From Clostridium sp. (GTDB lineage Bacteria > Bacillota > Clostridia > Lachnospirales > Lachnospiraceae), in the NCBI GenBank assembly GCA_023664325.1, contig JAMPFS010000044.1, positions 1 to 23,146 of the forward strand: 23,146 nt of DNA, in the 5' to 3' direction. This document shows, in pieces, positions 1 through 7,568 of the stretch. How positions within the stretch are numbered: the first letter of the stretch is position 1; every line of letters begins with the position of its first letter. Both the position numbers and the translations under genes were made by a program. The notes beneath the pieces are model-generated. The model made no database searches, was not told where the DNA came from, and saw only the letters and a program-made list of their open reading frames with translations.

Positions 1-361
1 TTGTTTCCGCATGACGGTAGCCGTATTCAAACACACGGAAGATAATCGTCTCATCCTTTTCCATCTGTGCTTCAATATGGTAGCTGTTCTTACCGTTTAT
101 TGTCAAAATCGTATCGGCAAGAATCCGTTTCAATTTATCATTGGTAAACTCCGTCCAGTTATAGGTGATGGTGCTGTCCTTCGGATAATCCGTGTCAAAC
201 AGACCGTTGATTAAATTGACAACTGCCGTGGAAGACAGCGTTAAAATCTTCTTGATGGTTTTGTCGTAGATCTGGGTAATCTTTTGGGGATTGTCAGCCA
301 CCTGAGTTTGAGCTGTCATTTCTGTTTCATCTGTATATTCATTTTTATAATCTTTTTTCAT
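1..361 (-). CDS. Rpn-type PD-(D/E)XK nuclease/transposase family protein, partial (C-terminus off window)
   Basis: Read on the minus strand, the frame is open from an ATG at 361 to the window edge (120 codons, no stop). A good ribosome binding site (AGAAAGGA) lies about 9 nt upstream. The visible part has a polar N-terminus of about 30 residues. Then comes a stretch typical of the Rpn/PDDEXK_2 group: an acidic residue in LADTILTI (D83), followed 14 residues later by HIEAQ (E97 and Q99), then IIFRVFEYGYRHA. The D...ExQ pattern fits the PD-(D/E)XK nuclease core. Family members are annotated as recombination-promoting nucleases or putative transposases and are very common in Lachnospiraceae, often as several genomic copies. 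The C-terminal part cannot be seen, so an intact gene cannot be told from a remnant. The family call is fairly sure; activity as a mobile element is not. Confidence 0.75.
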   Translation of the reverse strand, partial: MKKDYKNEYTDETEMTAQTQVADNPQKITQIYDKTIKKILTLSSTAVVNLINGLFDTDYPKDSTITYNWTEFTNDKLKRILADTILTINGKNSYHIEAQMEKDETIIFRVFEYGYRHAET

Positions 362-500
362 AAGCGTATTTCCTTTCTTGTCATGGTGGAATAGGCAATT
401 GTAAAACTCTCAATTTCCAAAATGTAGTTGTGCAATTGCATAGCATAATTAAAATAATTTGTTTCATAAATAAAATCTTTCTTTGTAAAAAAATGGGATC

Positions 501-627
501 AAAAATGATACAATTTACCATGAAAATTTAGACATGATCTGCCTGCTGCCATAAGCAATGTATGACAAACCATCCTGCGTCAGGCAGAACATAAATTGTA
601 AAGAATATACACTAAAAATGATACAAT
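501..627. repeat. Nested inverted repeats plus a 14-bp direct repeat
   Basis: AAAAATGATACAAT occurs at 501-514 and again at 614-627. Overlapping the first copy, TACAATTTA (509-517) pairs with TAAATTGTA (592-600). Inside that, TCTGCCTG (538-545) pairs with CAGGCAGA (581-588). The arms are perfect but separated by unpaired bases. There is no T tract, so it is not a normal terminator. It could be a remnant of a small mobile element, a regulator-binding region, or chance in AT-rich DNA. Confidence 0.5.
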
Positions 628-844
628 CAAGTATATAATAGCATAAAATCTATGGTTGTACAACAATTTTTTTAAATTTTGTCATGTGAGGAATTGACAT
701 CAACATGGAATCCGTGTTTATTCTAAAATATACAATCACAACAAACATTTACTCAGATATTTAGCATTGATGCGGCTTTGGAAATATCAGGCTTAAGAAA
801 TGGGAGAAGGAAACAATATCAGGCGACCGACTGTTATAAATGAG

Positions 845-874
845 TTGACGGTGATTTCCTTATAATTATATAAT
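845..874 (+). promoter_or_regulatory. Sigma-A-type promoter for the small membrane protein gene
   Basis: TTGACG (845-850) is followed after 18 bp by TATAAT (869-874). Transcription would start near 881, giving a leader of about 65 nt before the ATG at 947. The match to consensus is strong (5/6 and 6/6). Confidence 0.65.
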
Positions 875-946
875 AGAGACAGGTAATTGCGAAAACAGAG
901 TTTCACAATAATTCAGATTTATAGAATGTAAGAGGAGGAGAGAAAT

Positions 947-1300
947 ATGGCAGATCGTATTAAGAAATATTTGGCGTATATTGATAAGTTGTTGGAGGAG
1001 GAGCAGCCGGATACAAACTGGGAGGAGGAAATGAAAAAACATCTTGTGCAGATTGCTTTTTTTGCCCATGAGAGGTTGATTCATTTGATTGTAACGGTAA
1101 CATTTGCAATCCTGACCGTTATGGCTTTTTTATATACAATTGGCAACTTTTCGATCGCAATGGTAATGTTGATTTTTGCATTAATGTGTCTGATGATACC
1201 ATATATTAAGCATTACTATCTGTTAGAGAACAGTGTGCAGCAGATGTATGAGCAGTATGATCAGATGCAGCAAAAAGCAGGAACGGGTTTCCTGCGCTAG
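947..1300 (+). CDS. Small two-helix membrane protein of unknown function
   Basis: A 117-residue protein with a strong AGGAGGAGAG ribosome binding site just upstream and its own consensus-like promoter. The N-terminal 40 residues are charged and probably cytoplasmic (lysine- and glutamate-rich, with the acidic run LLEEEQP). Two hydrophobic helices follow at about residues 45-62 and 68-86, separated by a short IGNF turn. The C-terminal tail of about 30 residues is polar and rich in Gln, Tyr and Met. By the positive-inside rule both ends are inside. It has no catalytic motif that I recognise. It is separated from the large downstream cluster by a complex leader region, so it is probably transcribed on its own. 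It reads like a real gene, but I cannot assign a function. Confidence 0.75.
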   Translation: MADRIKKYLAYIDKLLEEEQPDTNWEEEMKKHLVQIAFFAHERLIHLIVTVTFAILTVMAFLYTIGNFSIAMVMLIFALMCLMIPYIKHYYLLENSVQQMYEQYDQMQQKAGTGFLR

Positions 1301-1304
1301 AAAT

Positions 1305-1349
1305 TCTTAAGATTCTGTACGGAAAAGTTAGGAAAGAATTAAGATTTTT
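1305..1349 (+). terminator. Weak terminator-like hairpin after the small membrane protein gene
   Basis: TCTTAA (1305-1310) pairs with TTAAGA (1339-1344), and five Ts follow directly. The stem is short and AT-rich with a long loop. A stronger GCAGGAA/TTCCTGC hairpin (1277-1295) lies in the last codons of the gene but has no T tract. Termination here is uncertain. Confidence 0.3.
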
Positions 1350-1362
1350 AGAAGTGAGTGCG

Positions 1363-1379
1363 TGATATAATGATATAAT
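1363..1379 (+). promoter_or_regulatory. Tandem extended -10 elements, candidate promoter of the ABC-MoxR-VWA cluster
   Basis: Two copies of TGATATAAT lie 8 bp apart, with TATAAT boxes at 1366-1371 and 1374-1379. Both carry the TG of an extended -10. No convincing -35 box is visible at the usual distance, which is tolerated by extended -10 promoters. Transcripts would start just before the hairpin at 1384, leaving a leader of roughly 300 nt. Confidence 0.5.
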
Positions 1380-1383
1380 AATT

Positions 1384-1442
1384 CCAGCAAGCAAACAGCC
1401 ATCTTGGCTGCTTGCAGACTAAGATGGCTGTTTATTTGCTGG
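1384..1442 (+). promoter_or_regulatory. Long leader hairpin with a competing alternative fold
   Basis: CCAGCAA and CAAACAGCCATCTT on the left (1384-1405) pair with AAGATGGCTGTTT and TTGCTGG on the right (1421-1442), forming a stem of about 20 bp with small bulges. The left arm can instead pair with the loop: GCAAGC plus AGCC (within 1389-1400) matches GGCTGCTTGC (1406-1415). The two folds exclude each other. No T tract follows the long stem, so this is not a plain terminator. It could be a riboregulatory leader or an interspersed palindromic repeat. Confidence 0.5.
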
Positions 1443-1495
1443 ATAAACAAACATGAGCTTGAAGGACGGTAGTCCGGAAAGCGAATGGTTGTTTG

Positions 1496-1657
1496 GCAAT
1501 TGCAAAAGCACGAAGTGCGAGCAATTGCGAATGATTATATAAGCTATGAAAACAGCAGGAAGACTGCTTGCAGCAATTGCGAAAGCACGAAGTGCGAGCA
1601 ATTGCGAATGATTATATAAGATATGGAAACAGCAGAGTGTCTGTTTACAGCAATTGC
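1496..1657 (+). repeat. 77-bp tandem repeat, two full copies and a start of a third
   Basis: Unit 1 (1496-1572) and unit 2 (1573-1649) match at 68 of 77 positions, and the 8-bp start GCAATTGC recurs at 1650-1657. Within a unit, the self-complementary GCAATTGC occurs twice and flanks a small GCAC-GAA-GTGC hairpin, so each copy can fold on itself. The first 48 nt differ at one position only; the other differences fall in the last third. There, unit 1 forms AGCAG/CTGCT and unit 2 forms AAACAG/CTGTTT. The array sits in the leader immediately before the large gene cluster. Confidence 0.8.
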
Positions 1658-1681
1658 ATATTAATGGAAAAGGAGAACATC

Positions 1682-4126
1682 ATGAAAAATACAAGATGGA
1701 AACCAGGTATTGCCAGGGCGGCAATTTTGCTTGTTCTGGCAGGGGGTCTGTTGGCGCCATTGTCTGTGCAGGCAACAGAGGCAGAGACAACAACGCAGGA
1801 GCAGATGACAACGCAGGCTTCTCAAAATGTTACAAAAAAAATAACAAAGAAAAATACGGATATCACCATGAATGTGGTTTGTGGAATTGACGGGGTAGCG
1901 ATTTATGACAACCCGATGCAGATACAGATAACCGTGAAAAGCGCAAAGGATTTTAATGGATATATCAGAATAGCACCGGAGAAAAACTATGATGAAGAAA
2001 GAATAGTTGCTTATGGAGAGGATATCTCCCTTGCGGCAGGCACGGAAAAAACATTTTCGTTTATAGTTGGAAGCCAGAATAATGAAGGCAGGTTTTCAAT
2101 TGCCCTGTTAAATGAAAAAGATAAGGTTGTCTATTCCGAATCGGATACGGTAGTTTTGGGAGGAATGGGTGAGTCTGTTTATATGGGCATTATGAGTGAC
2201 GACTTTAGCGGTATGTCTTATTTTGATGCAGCTTCTGTTGATTATGCCGGATATGAACAGCAGGTAAATCTCTTAGAACTGACAAAGGATAATTTCCCGG
2301 AAGACAGCAGCGCAATTGGGATGATGTCCTATCTGTTAATTGATAATTACGATACCGCACAGCTTTCGGACAAGCAGTATGCGACCCTGAAAAACTGGGT
2401 AAGAGAGGGTGGTGTATTATTGGTAGCATTAGGCGCAAATTATCAGAATGTGCTGCACCGCTTTGATGATGATTTTTTGTCGGGAACACTTGGCACAGTC
2501 TCGAAGAAGAATGTAAGCTGGGATCTCGAAACGGAAACCGTTACTTTAAATGCAGTTGATTCTATGGAATTTTCACTGGATGGAGGAGAACCTCTTGACA
2601 GCTTTGCGGAAGATGGAATGGTATATAAGAAGGAGAGTGGCTCCGGTGCGGTAGTAGTGCTGCCATATGACTTGGGGATGGAACCATTTGTCAGTTTTGA
2701 TAATCGCAAAGAGGTAGTGACAAAGCTTTTGCAGGCTTCGGCAGGCACGCAGACCGTAAACCGCATGTCAGGCTATGCAAATATTTATGCGAATTTTTAT
2801 AATGCGAGTGATATTGCAACGGTGATGAATGACTCCCCAAAACCAAGCACATTGCTGTTTGGACTTATATTAATTGTATATGTGGTTTTTGTGGGGCCGG
2901 TGTTATATTTAATTCTCAAAAAATATAACAAGCGGGAGAAAATATGGATTGCAATTCCAATTACAGCGTTTGTCTGTACTGTCGTTATCTTTCTGCTCAG
3001 TACCATTTACCGCGTGAGAAAACCGATGATAAACAGTTTTTCCGTGATACAGCTTGGAGAAGGGAGCAAGGAGGAGAAAGTCTACACAAATATTATATGC
3101 CCGAAGGCAAAAGACTACAGTCTGGTGTTAGAAGAGGGTTATGGAAATGTCATGGCACAGACGAACTACAGCTATTATTTATTTGACAGTTATTCGCAGG
3201 ATGAGAAAGACAGCTATGATATGATGGTTAAGAAAAAAAATGATGGAATAGAACTCAGTCTTCATAATACGGAAGCGTTCCAGGAAAAGAATTTAACAAT
3301 GAGCTGCACCAGTGCGAATGATCTTGGTTCCATTGATTTAGATATCCACTGCTATACGAAAGGGTTTGGCGGAACCGTTACCAATCATATGAATTGTGAT
3401 TTGAGCAATGTGGTTGTGAATTTTGAAAATCATTTTTATATGATTGATACATTGAAAAAAGGCGAGAGTGCAGAAATTGATGAGAATAAGCTGATACCAG
3501 TGCAGACGTATGACAGTTTTTCCGATGTGATGGGGATGAGTAATCTGATCTTGCGCAAAAGGAATAATGACAAGATGAAGTACAGGCATCTGGAAATAAA
3601 CCGTTTTATGGAGAATAACTATGTGAAAAAGGATATCTACCAGCAGGGATGTGTCTGGGCAGATATCGGCTCGTATGTACCAAATCTGACACAAAGCTCT
3701 GTCAAGCAGTATGGCGGTGGAGTGGTGTATGTGCCGTTTAGCGGTGAGTATGAGGATGTAAGCGCATCATATTGCCCGGACATTGACACGGTGATGGTTG
3801 CATCAGATGGCGATTTCGATCCGGTAGAAAAATATATCTACAGCGGTGTTGTGACTGCCACATATTCTTTTGAGGAATATCCGGATATTACAACGCTTGA
3901 GAATTTGAATTATAACCAGACACCGGATAATGGGGGCAGGTATTCATCTGTGTATGCGTATAATGCAGACACCGGCAATTACGATCAGATTTTTACGGAT
4001 TCGGCGGTTCTTGGCGGAGACGAGTTCAAAAAATATGTGGTTGGAAATGTCTTGCTTTTGCGGTTTGAGTCCGCTTCCAATGATGCAACATATATGCCAC
4101 GGATCAGTGCAAGGGGGGATGAGTAA
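1682..4126 (+). CDS. Secreted, membrane-anchored protein with a glutamine-amidotransferase-like domain, first gene of the ABC-MoxR-VWA cluster
   Basis: 814 residues from the ATG at 1682, which has an AAAGGAGA ribosome binding site. The frame is open back to 1568, but that stretch is repeat DNA. Residues 1-31 form a signal peptide ending near SVQA. Residues 60-160 look like an immunoglobulin-type beta domain. Residues 165-350 resemble a class I glutamine-amidotransferase fold (SYLLIDNYDTAQLS, then WVREGGVLLVALG) but contain no cysteine, so it is unlikely to be an active amidotransferase. Two membrane helices lie at 389-412 and 420-443, joined by a basic loop (KKYNKREK) that should face the cytoplasm. 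The C-terminal 370 residues are then outside. The stop codon abuts the ATG of the ABC ATPase gene, implying coupling. The protein may be the extracellular partner of the exporter. The specific family is not recognised. Confidence 0.85.
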   Translation: MKNTRWKPGIARAAILLVLAGGLLAPLSVQATEAETTTQEQMTTQASQNVTKKITKKNTDITMNVVCGIDGVAIYDNPMQIQITVKSAKDFNGYIRIAPEKNYDEERIVAYGEDISLAAGTEKTFSFIVGSQNNEGRFSIALLNEKDKVVYSESDTVVLGGMGESVYMGIMSDDFSGMSYFDAASVDYAGYEQQVNLLELTKDNFPEDSSAIGMMSYLLIDNYDTAQLSDKQYATLKNWVREGGVLLVALGANYQNVLHRFDDDFLSGTLGTVSKKNVSWDLETETVTLNAVDSMEFSLDGGEPLDSFAEDGMVYKKESGSGAVVVLPYDLGMEPFVSFDNRKEVVTKLLQASAGTQTVNRMSGYANIYANFYNASDIATVMNDSPKPSTLLFGLILIVYVVFVGPVLYLILKKYNKREKIWIAIPITAFVCTVVIFLLSTIYRVRKPMINSFSVIQLGEGSKEEKVYTNIICPKAKDYSLVLEEGYGNVMAQTNYSYYLFDSYSQDEKDSYDMMVKKKNDGIELSLHNTEAFQEKNLTMSCTSANDLGSIDLDIHCYTKGFGGTVTNHMNCDLSNVVVNFENHFYMIDTLKKGESAEIDENKLIPVQTYDSFSDVMGMSNLILRKRNNDKMKYRHLEINRFMENNYVKKDIYQQGCVWADIGSYVPNLTQSSVKQYGGGVVYVPFSGEYEDVSASYCPDIDTVMVASDGDFDPVEKYIYSGVVTATYSFEEYPDITTLENLNYNQTPDNGGRYSSVYAYNADTGNYDQIFTDSAVLGGDEFKKYVVGNVLLLRFESASNDATYMPRISARGDE

Positions 4127-5083
4127 ATGTTAAGGATTGAGAATCTGACAAAACGGTATGGGAAATTTCTGGCATTGGATCATCTGAACCTGCACATTGA
4201 AAAGGGAGAATTGTATGGATTCGTGGGACCAAATGGCGCAGGCAAGACAACGACAATGCGGATTGTATGCGGATTGTTAAAGGCTACGGATGGTGAGGCT
4301 TATGTGGATGGAGTAAGTGCCATTACCAATCCGGAAGATATTAAGCGGAAGGTTGGATATGTGCCGGATTTCTTTGGTGTGTATGACAACCTGAAGGTAA
4401 TGGAGTACATGGAATTTTATGGTTCCATGTATGGAATGGATAAAAAGACCGTGGACGAGATTTCCAAAGGGCTGTTGGAACTTGTCAATCTTTCAGACAA
4501 AGAGGATGTGTTTGTCGATACCTTATCCCGTGGCATGAAGCAGCGCTTATGTGTGGCGAGGGCATTGATCCATAATCCCGAGTTACTGGTTTTAGATGAG
4601 CCAAACTCCGGTCTGGATCCCAGAGCCCGTTTTGAAATGAAAGAAGTGCTTAAGAATTTAAGTTCTATGGGTAAGACCATTATTATCAGTTCCCATATTT
4701 TACCGGAGCTTTCCGAGATGTGTACAAGCGTTGGCATTATGGAACGGGGGAGACTGATTGTAAGCGGAAAGGTAGAGGATGTCATGCAGCAAACTCATGG
4801 AAGCCAGCCAATCAGGATTCGCGCATTTGTGGAGAACATGGAGAGCAGGGAAAAGGAGCAGGAATATATCGGAACCATATTGCGGGAACAGCCTCTGGTA
4901 TCAAAGGTGAATTTTACGGAGGATGAGATATTGGTAAACTTCAGCGGAGATGAAAAACAGACCGCGGAACTCTTAAAGTGTCTGATGGCGCGTGATATTA
5001 TGGTAGTTAATTTTTACCGGGAAAAGGAAGATTTGGAATCCTTGTTCTTGCAGATTACAGGAGGACAGAACAATGAAGAGTAA
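4127..5083 (+). CDS. ABC transporter ATP-binding protein
   Basis: 318 residues with all main ABC ATPase motifs: Walker A GPNGAGKTT (34-42), signature LSRGMKQRL (133-141), Walker B LLVLDEP (153-159), D-loop SGLD (161-164) and the switch histidine in SSHIL (H190). The usual Q-loop glutamine after GYVP is replaced by Asp (D81). In many ABC-2 type export ATPases this position is Glu or Asp. A C-terminal region of about 100 residues follows the nucleotide-binding domain, as in other export ATPases. The gene starts directly at the end of the preceding stop codon, with a GGGGGG-containing ribosome binding site inside the previous gene, and overlaps the permease gene by 11 nt. It acts in the cytoplasm with that permease, powering movement of an unknown substrate. 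Import is unlikely, since no substrate-binding protein gene is present. Confidence 0.93.
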   Translation: MLRIENLTKRYGKFLALDHLNLHIEKGELYGFVGPNGAGKTTTMRIVCGLLKATDGEAYVDGVSAITNPEDIKRKVGYVPDFFGVYDNLKVMEYMEFYGSMYGMDKKTVDEISKGLLELVNLSDKEDVFVDTLSRGMKQRLCVARALIHNPELLVLDEPNSGLDPRARFEMKEVLKNLSSMGKTIIISSHILPELSEMCTSVGIMERGRLIVSGKVEDVMQQTHGSQPIRIRAFVENMESREKEQEYIGTILREQPLVSKVNFTEDEILVNFSGDEKQTAELLKCLMARDIMVVNFYREKEDLESLFLQITGGQNNEE

Positions 5084-5972
5084 ATGGAAGATGAACCCGA
5101 TATTAAAAAAGGAGCTGATGGTGGGTTCCAGAAGTATCAAAATGTCTTTAGCGATTATGGCAATCAACGGCTTTCTGACACTGATTGTTATTCTGGTCAT
5201 GCTGATATCGGTAGGAAGCGCCGGGTATGCAGGTTACGATTATTCGAATCTGATTTATTTATTTCTTGTACTCGGCTGTATCGAATGTGGAATTATCAGT
5301 CTGGTGGTGCCGATTATCACTTCCAGTTCCGTATCCGGTGAACGGGAAAAACAGACACTGGATATTATGTTAACCACACCGATAAAACCACTCTCAATCG
5401 CTCTGGGAAAGCTGGAGTCTGCTATGGTGGTTGTTATGATGTATATGATTTCCAATATTCCGATGCTTGCCATATCCTTTGTGTTAGGCGGGCTAAGCTG
5501 GTGGGCGTTGATAGGGCTTATCGGCATGATGCTCTATCTTGGAATCTATGTGGGCAGTGTGGGTATTTTTTGTTCCAGTGTCCTGAAAAGATCGGTTGCA
5601 GCAACCATTTTGACGATTGTGATTGGGATTGGAATCATAACGGTAACGGCATTGGTTTTTGGCGTCTGGAATGGGCTGGCAACATATTTAGGAGTCCTGA
5701 AATATGGGGCGAACTATAACTATGAAATGGGAGCATCCCTGATCGTGATGATGCTGAATCCGTATGCGCCGGTTTTTGATTTTATGGTGCGCACCTTGTC
5801 AAGTTCGAGTGTGTATGCAATGTGGGATTCTATCGGAAACGGGAATATACTGCTTCAGGGAATTTATCATGGATGGATTCCGGTTTCAATCATTTTGAAT
5901 CTGGGCGTTTCTTATGGATTTTTAAAACTGGCTGCAAGAAATATTGCAGCGACACGGAACCGGAAGAAATAG
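5073..5972 (+). CDS. ABC-2 type transporter permease
   Basis: 299 residues with about six hydrophobic helices, starting near residue 26 (SLAIMAINGFLTLIVILVML) and ending with ILNLGVSYGFLKL. After the second helix comes the cytoplasmic segment SSSVSGEREKQTLDIMLTTP, the coupling segment typical of ABC-2 permeases that carry export substrates (compare the NatB and Gld families). The start overlaps the end of the ATPase gene, and an AGGAGG ribosome binding site lies 8 nt upstream inside that gene. The pair is therefore a translationally coupled half-transporter that would work as a dimer. The substrate cannot be read from the sequence. In Bacteroidetes the GldF/GldG permeases work in gliding and secretion and also sit next to an amidotransferase-like protein. 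This locus has a similar gene logic, but homology is an inference. Confidence 0.9.
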   Translation: MKSKWKMNPILKKELMVGSRSIKMSLAIMAINGFLTLIVILVMLISVGSAGYAGYDYSNLIYLFLVLGCIECGIISLVVPIITSSSVSGEREKQTLDIMLTTPIKPLSIALGKLESAMVVVMMYMISNIPMLAISFVLGGLSWWALIGLIGMMLYLGIYVGSVGIFCSSVLKRSVAATILTIVIGIGIITVTALVFGVWNGLATYLGVLKYGANYNYEMGASLIVMMLNPYAPVFDFMVRTLSSSSVYAMWDSIGNGNILLQGIYHGWIPVSIILNLGVSYGFLKLAARNIAATRNRKK

Positions 5973-5992
5973 ATAAAAGAGTGGTGGTTAAA

Positions 5993-7537
5993 ATGGAACA
6001 GATCGAATTGCAAATCAGAAAATTTGTATGCAGGGTGCGGAGCAGACTGCGGGAGCAGAGTATCGTGGATTATTTACCTGTTATGGTAGAAATCGGACTG
6101 GGAATCGGAATTGTGCTGTCGCTGGTTTCCCTGGCTGTTCCGTTTTATTATGCGGTTCCAATGGCGGTGATAATAGCAGCAGCATCTTTTTTGATGGGTC
6201 TGGTATTGGGAATCCGGAAAACACCGACCATGAAACAGTCGGCTCTGCTGGCAGATTCTAAGGGGCATAAAGAAAAGATTTCCACAGCGCTTTATTTGGA
6301 AGGAAAAGAGGATGTATTTGCTGTTTTACAGAAAAAAGATGCGCTGCGGATTGTGAACCAATTTGAGATAAAAAAAGAGTTTCCTCTAAGGGTATCGGGA
6401 AAGCGTTTTGCCGTGGTGCTTGCGCTTGCCGTTCTTTTTGTGGTGAGCAGTTGTATTGATACACCGGCGAGAGACCGCGCAGCGGCAAAGCATGAAGTAA
6501 CAAAGGATATAAAGAAAGAGATTGCGAAGCTTGATAAGGTGGAAAAACAGATAAAAGAAAACAGGGAGATACCGGAGCACGAGACGAAGGAAATTGAGAA
6601 GCAGCTTGAAATGGCAAAGAAGGAGCTTAAGGAATCCAAGTCGCAGGAAGAACTCACGAAGACAAAAAAGAGGATGAATAAGAAAATGGAAATGGCTGCC
6701 GAAAAGACAGGCAATAAGACCTTAAGTGAGACGCTGCAAAAGGCGGCAGCTGAATCAGAGGAGCAGGATTTTCAGGAAAAGCAGGAGCTTGCAAAGGAAG
6801 CAGAAGAAGCTTTGGAAAAGGCAAAAAATGGCGGCAACAGGGATAAAAAGGAAGCTTATGAAAAGTTGTCAGAGCTTTCAGGAAAACTGTCAGATGAGGA
6901 GCTGAAAAATGCAGCGGAGGCTTATAAGGAGGCGCAGCAGTCGGATTTATCCTATGCGGCAGCACAAAGCGCACTGCAAAATGCCATGCAGCGAATGAAT
7001 CAGGACAGCCGGAATCTGGCAAGCGGAAACAATGAAAACCAGTTGACCGGTACAAATCAGTCAAACAGTACCAATAACCAAAACAACCAGTCAAATAACG
7101 GAAATAATAACCAGAGCCAGTCAGCCGGGCAAAACGGGAATCAGAATAATGCTTCCGGGACACCGGACAATAATCAGCAGAATGGAAACCAAAGTGGTTT
7201 GGCCGGTGGACAAAATTCCGGCAGCGGGAATGGCAGTGGAGGCGGATGGAACCGTGGCAGTAAGGAAGGAAAAGAAGGCGCTGCAAAGACAGGCGAAAAT
7301 ATTACGGTTCCGGATGGTGAACTTGGAAATGATGAGAATTTAATCGGTAAGGCAAATGGCAACAACACGGGAACAAAGGAGAAATCAAACCAATCACAGG
7401 CATGGTCTGGCAATAAAATAAGTTATGGAGAAGTTTCCGCCCAATATAAGAAAAAGGCGTACAAAAAGATAGAAGGTTCTAATTATCCCGGCAAGATGAA
7501 GGACAAGATTAAGAATTATTTTGATGGGCTGAATTAG
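5993..7537 (+). CDS. Membrane protein with coiled coil and Asn/Gln/Gly-rich linker, DUF4175-like in layout
   Basis: 514 residues from the ATG at 5993. In-frame GTG codons at 5981 and 5984 are alternatives, and the ribosome binding site is weak for all of them. A basic N-terminus (RKFVCRVRSRLR) is followed by a helical hairpin at about 31-74. After a cytoplasmic segment, a third helix at 138-155 should lead outside. Residues 165-340 are a strongly charged coiled coil rich in Lys and Glu. Residues 346-475 are low-complexity, dominated by Asn, Gln, Gly and Ser. The last 35 residues (YGEVSAQYKKKAYKKIEGS, ending KNYFDGL) look like a short conserved tail. Proteins with N-terminal helices, long coils and a tail ending in YF-L occur beside MoxR genes (DUF4175 group), so I infer a MoxR-cluster accessory protein. 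Direct homology is unproven. Confidence 0.8.
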   Translation: MEQIELQIRKFVCRVRSRLREQSIVDYLPVMVEIGLGIGIVLSLVSLAVPFYYAVPMAVIIAAASFLMGLVLGIRKTPTMKQSALLADSKGHKEKISTALYLEGKEDVFAVLQKKDALRIVNQFEIKKEFPLRVSGKRFAVVLALAVLFVVSSCIDTPARDRAAAKHEVTKDIKKEIAKLDKVEKQIKENREIPEHETKEIEKQLEMAKKELKESKSQEELTKTKKRMNKKMEMAAEKTGNKTLSETLQKAAAESEEQDFQEKQELAKEAEEALEKAKNGGNRDKKEAYEKLSELSGKLSDEELKNAAEAYKEAQQSDLSYAAAQSALQNAMQRMNQDSRNLASGNNENQLTGTNQSNSTNNQNNQSNNGNNNQSQSAGQNGNQNNASGTPDNNQQNGNQSGLAGGQNSGSGNGSGGGWNRGSKEGKEGAAKTGENITVPDGELGNDENLIGKANGNNTGTKEKSNQSQAWSGNKISYGEVSAQYKKKAYKKIEGSNYPGKMKDKIKNYFDGLN

Positions 7538-7568
7538 AAAAAGATGTGTAGATAAGGAAGGAGCAGAT

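Larger units (their letters stand above)
362..946. other. 585-bp AT-rich intergenic region without a supported gene
   Basis: No ORF here has a plausible start, ribosome binding site and family match. The left end holds the ribosome binding site of the minus-strand nuclease gene. The middle (501-627) has nested inverted repeats and a 14-bp direct repeat, and the right end has the promoter of the next gene. These are listed separately. Nothing else structured was seen between about 630 and 840. Confidence 0.6.

Noticed and set aside
1496..1657. The 77-bp repeats considered as a CRISPR array.
   Set aside because: Whole units are repeated directly with no unique spacers, and no cas genes are present.
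1568..1681. Upstream extension of the first cluster gene through the 77-bp repeats.
   Set aside because: It starts at a TTG inside repeat DNA with no ribosome binding site. The ATG at 1682 has a good site and is followed directly by a signal peptide.
3338..3694. 118-codon minus-strand open frame.
   Set aside because: It is antisense to the first cluster gene and has no start signals.
5822..5992. N-terminal extension of the coiled-coil protein into the permease gene.
   Set aside because: It would overlap the permease by 150 bp in another frame. The membrane protein begins naturally at 5993 or at the nearby GTG codons.
6654..7286. 210-codon open frame on the minus strand.
   Set aside because: It is antisense to the coiled-coil and Asn/Gln-rich part of the plus-strand gene, has no ribosome binding site, and its odd composition mirrors that low-complexity region.
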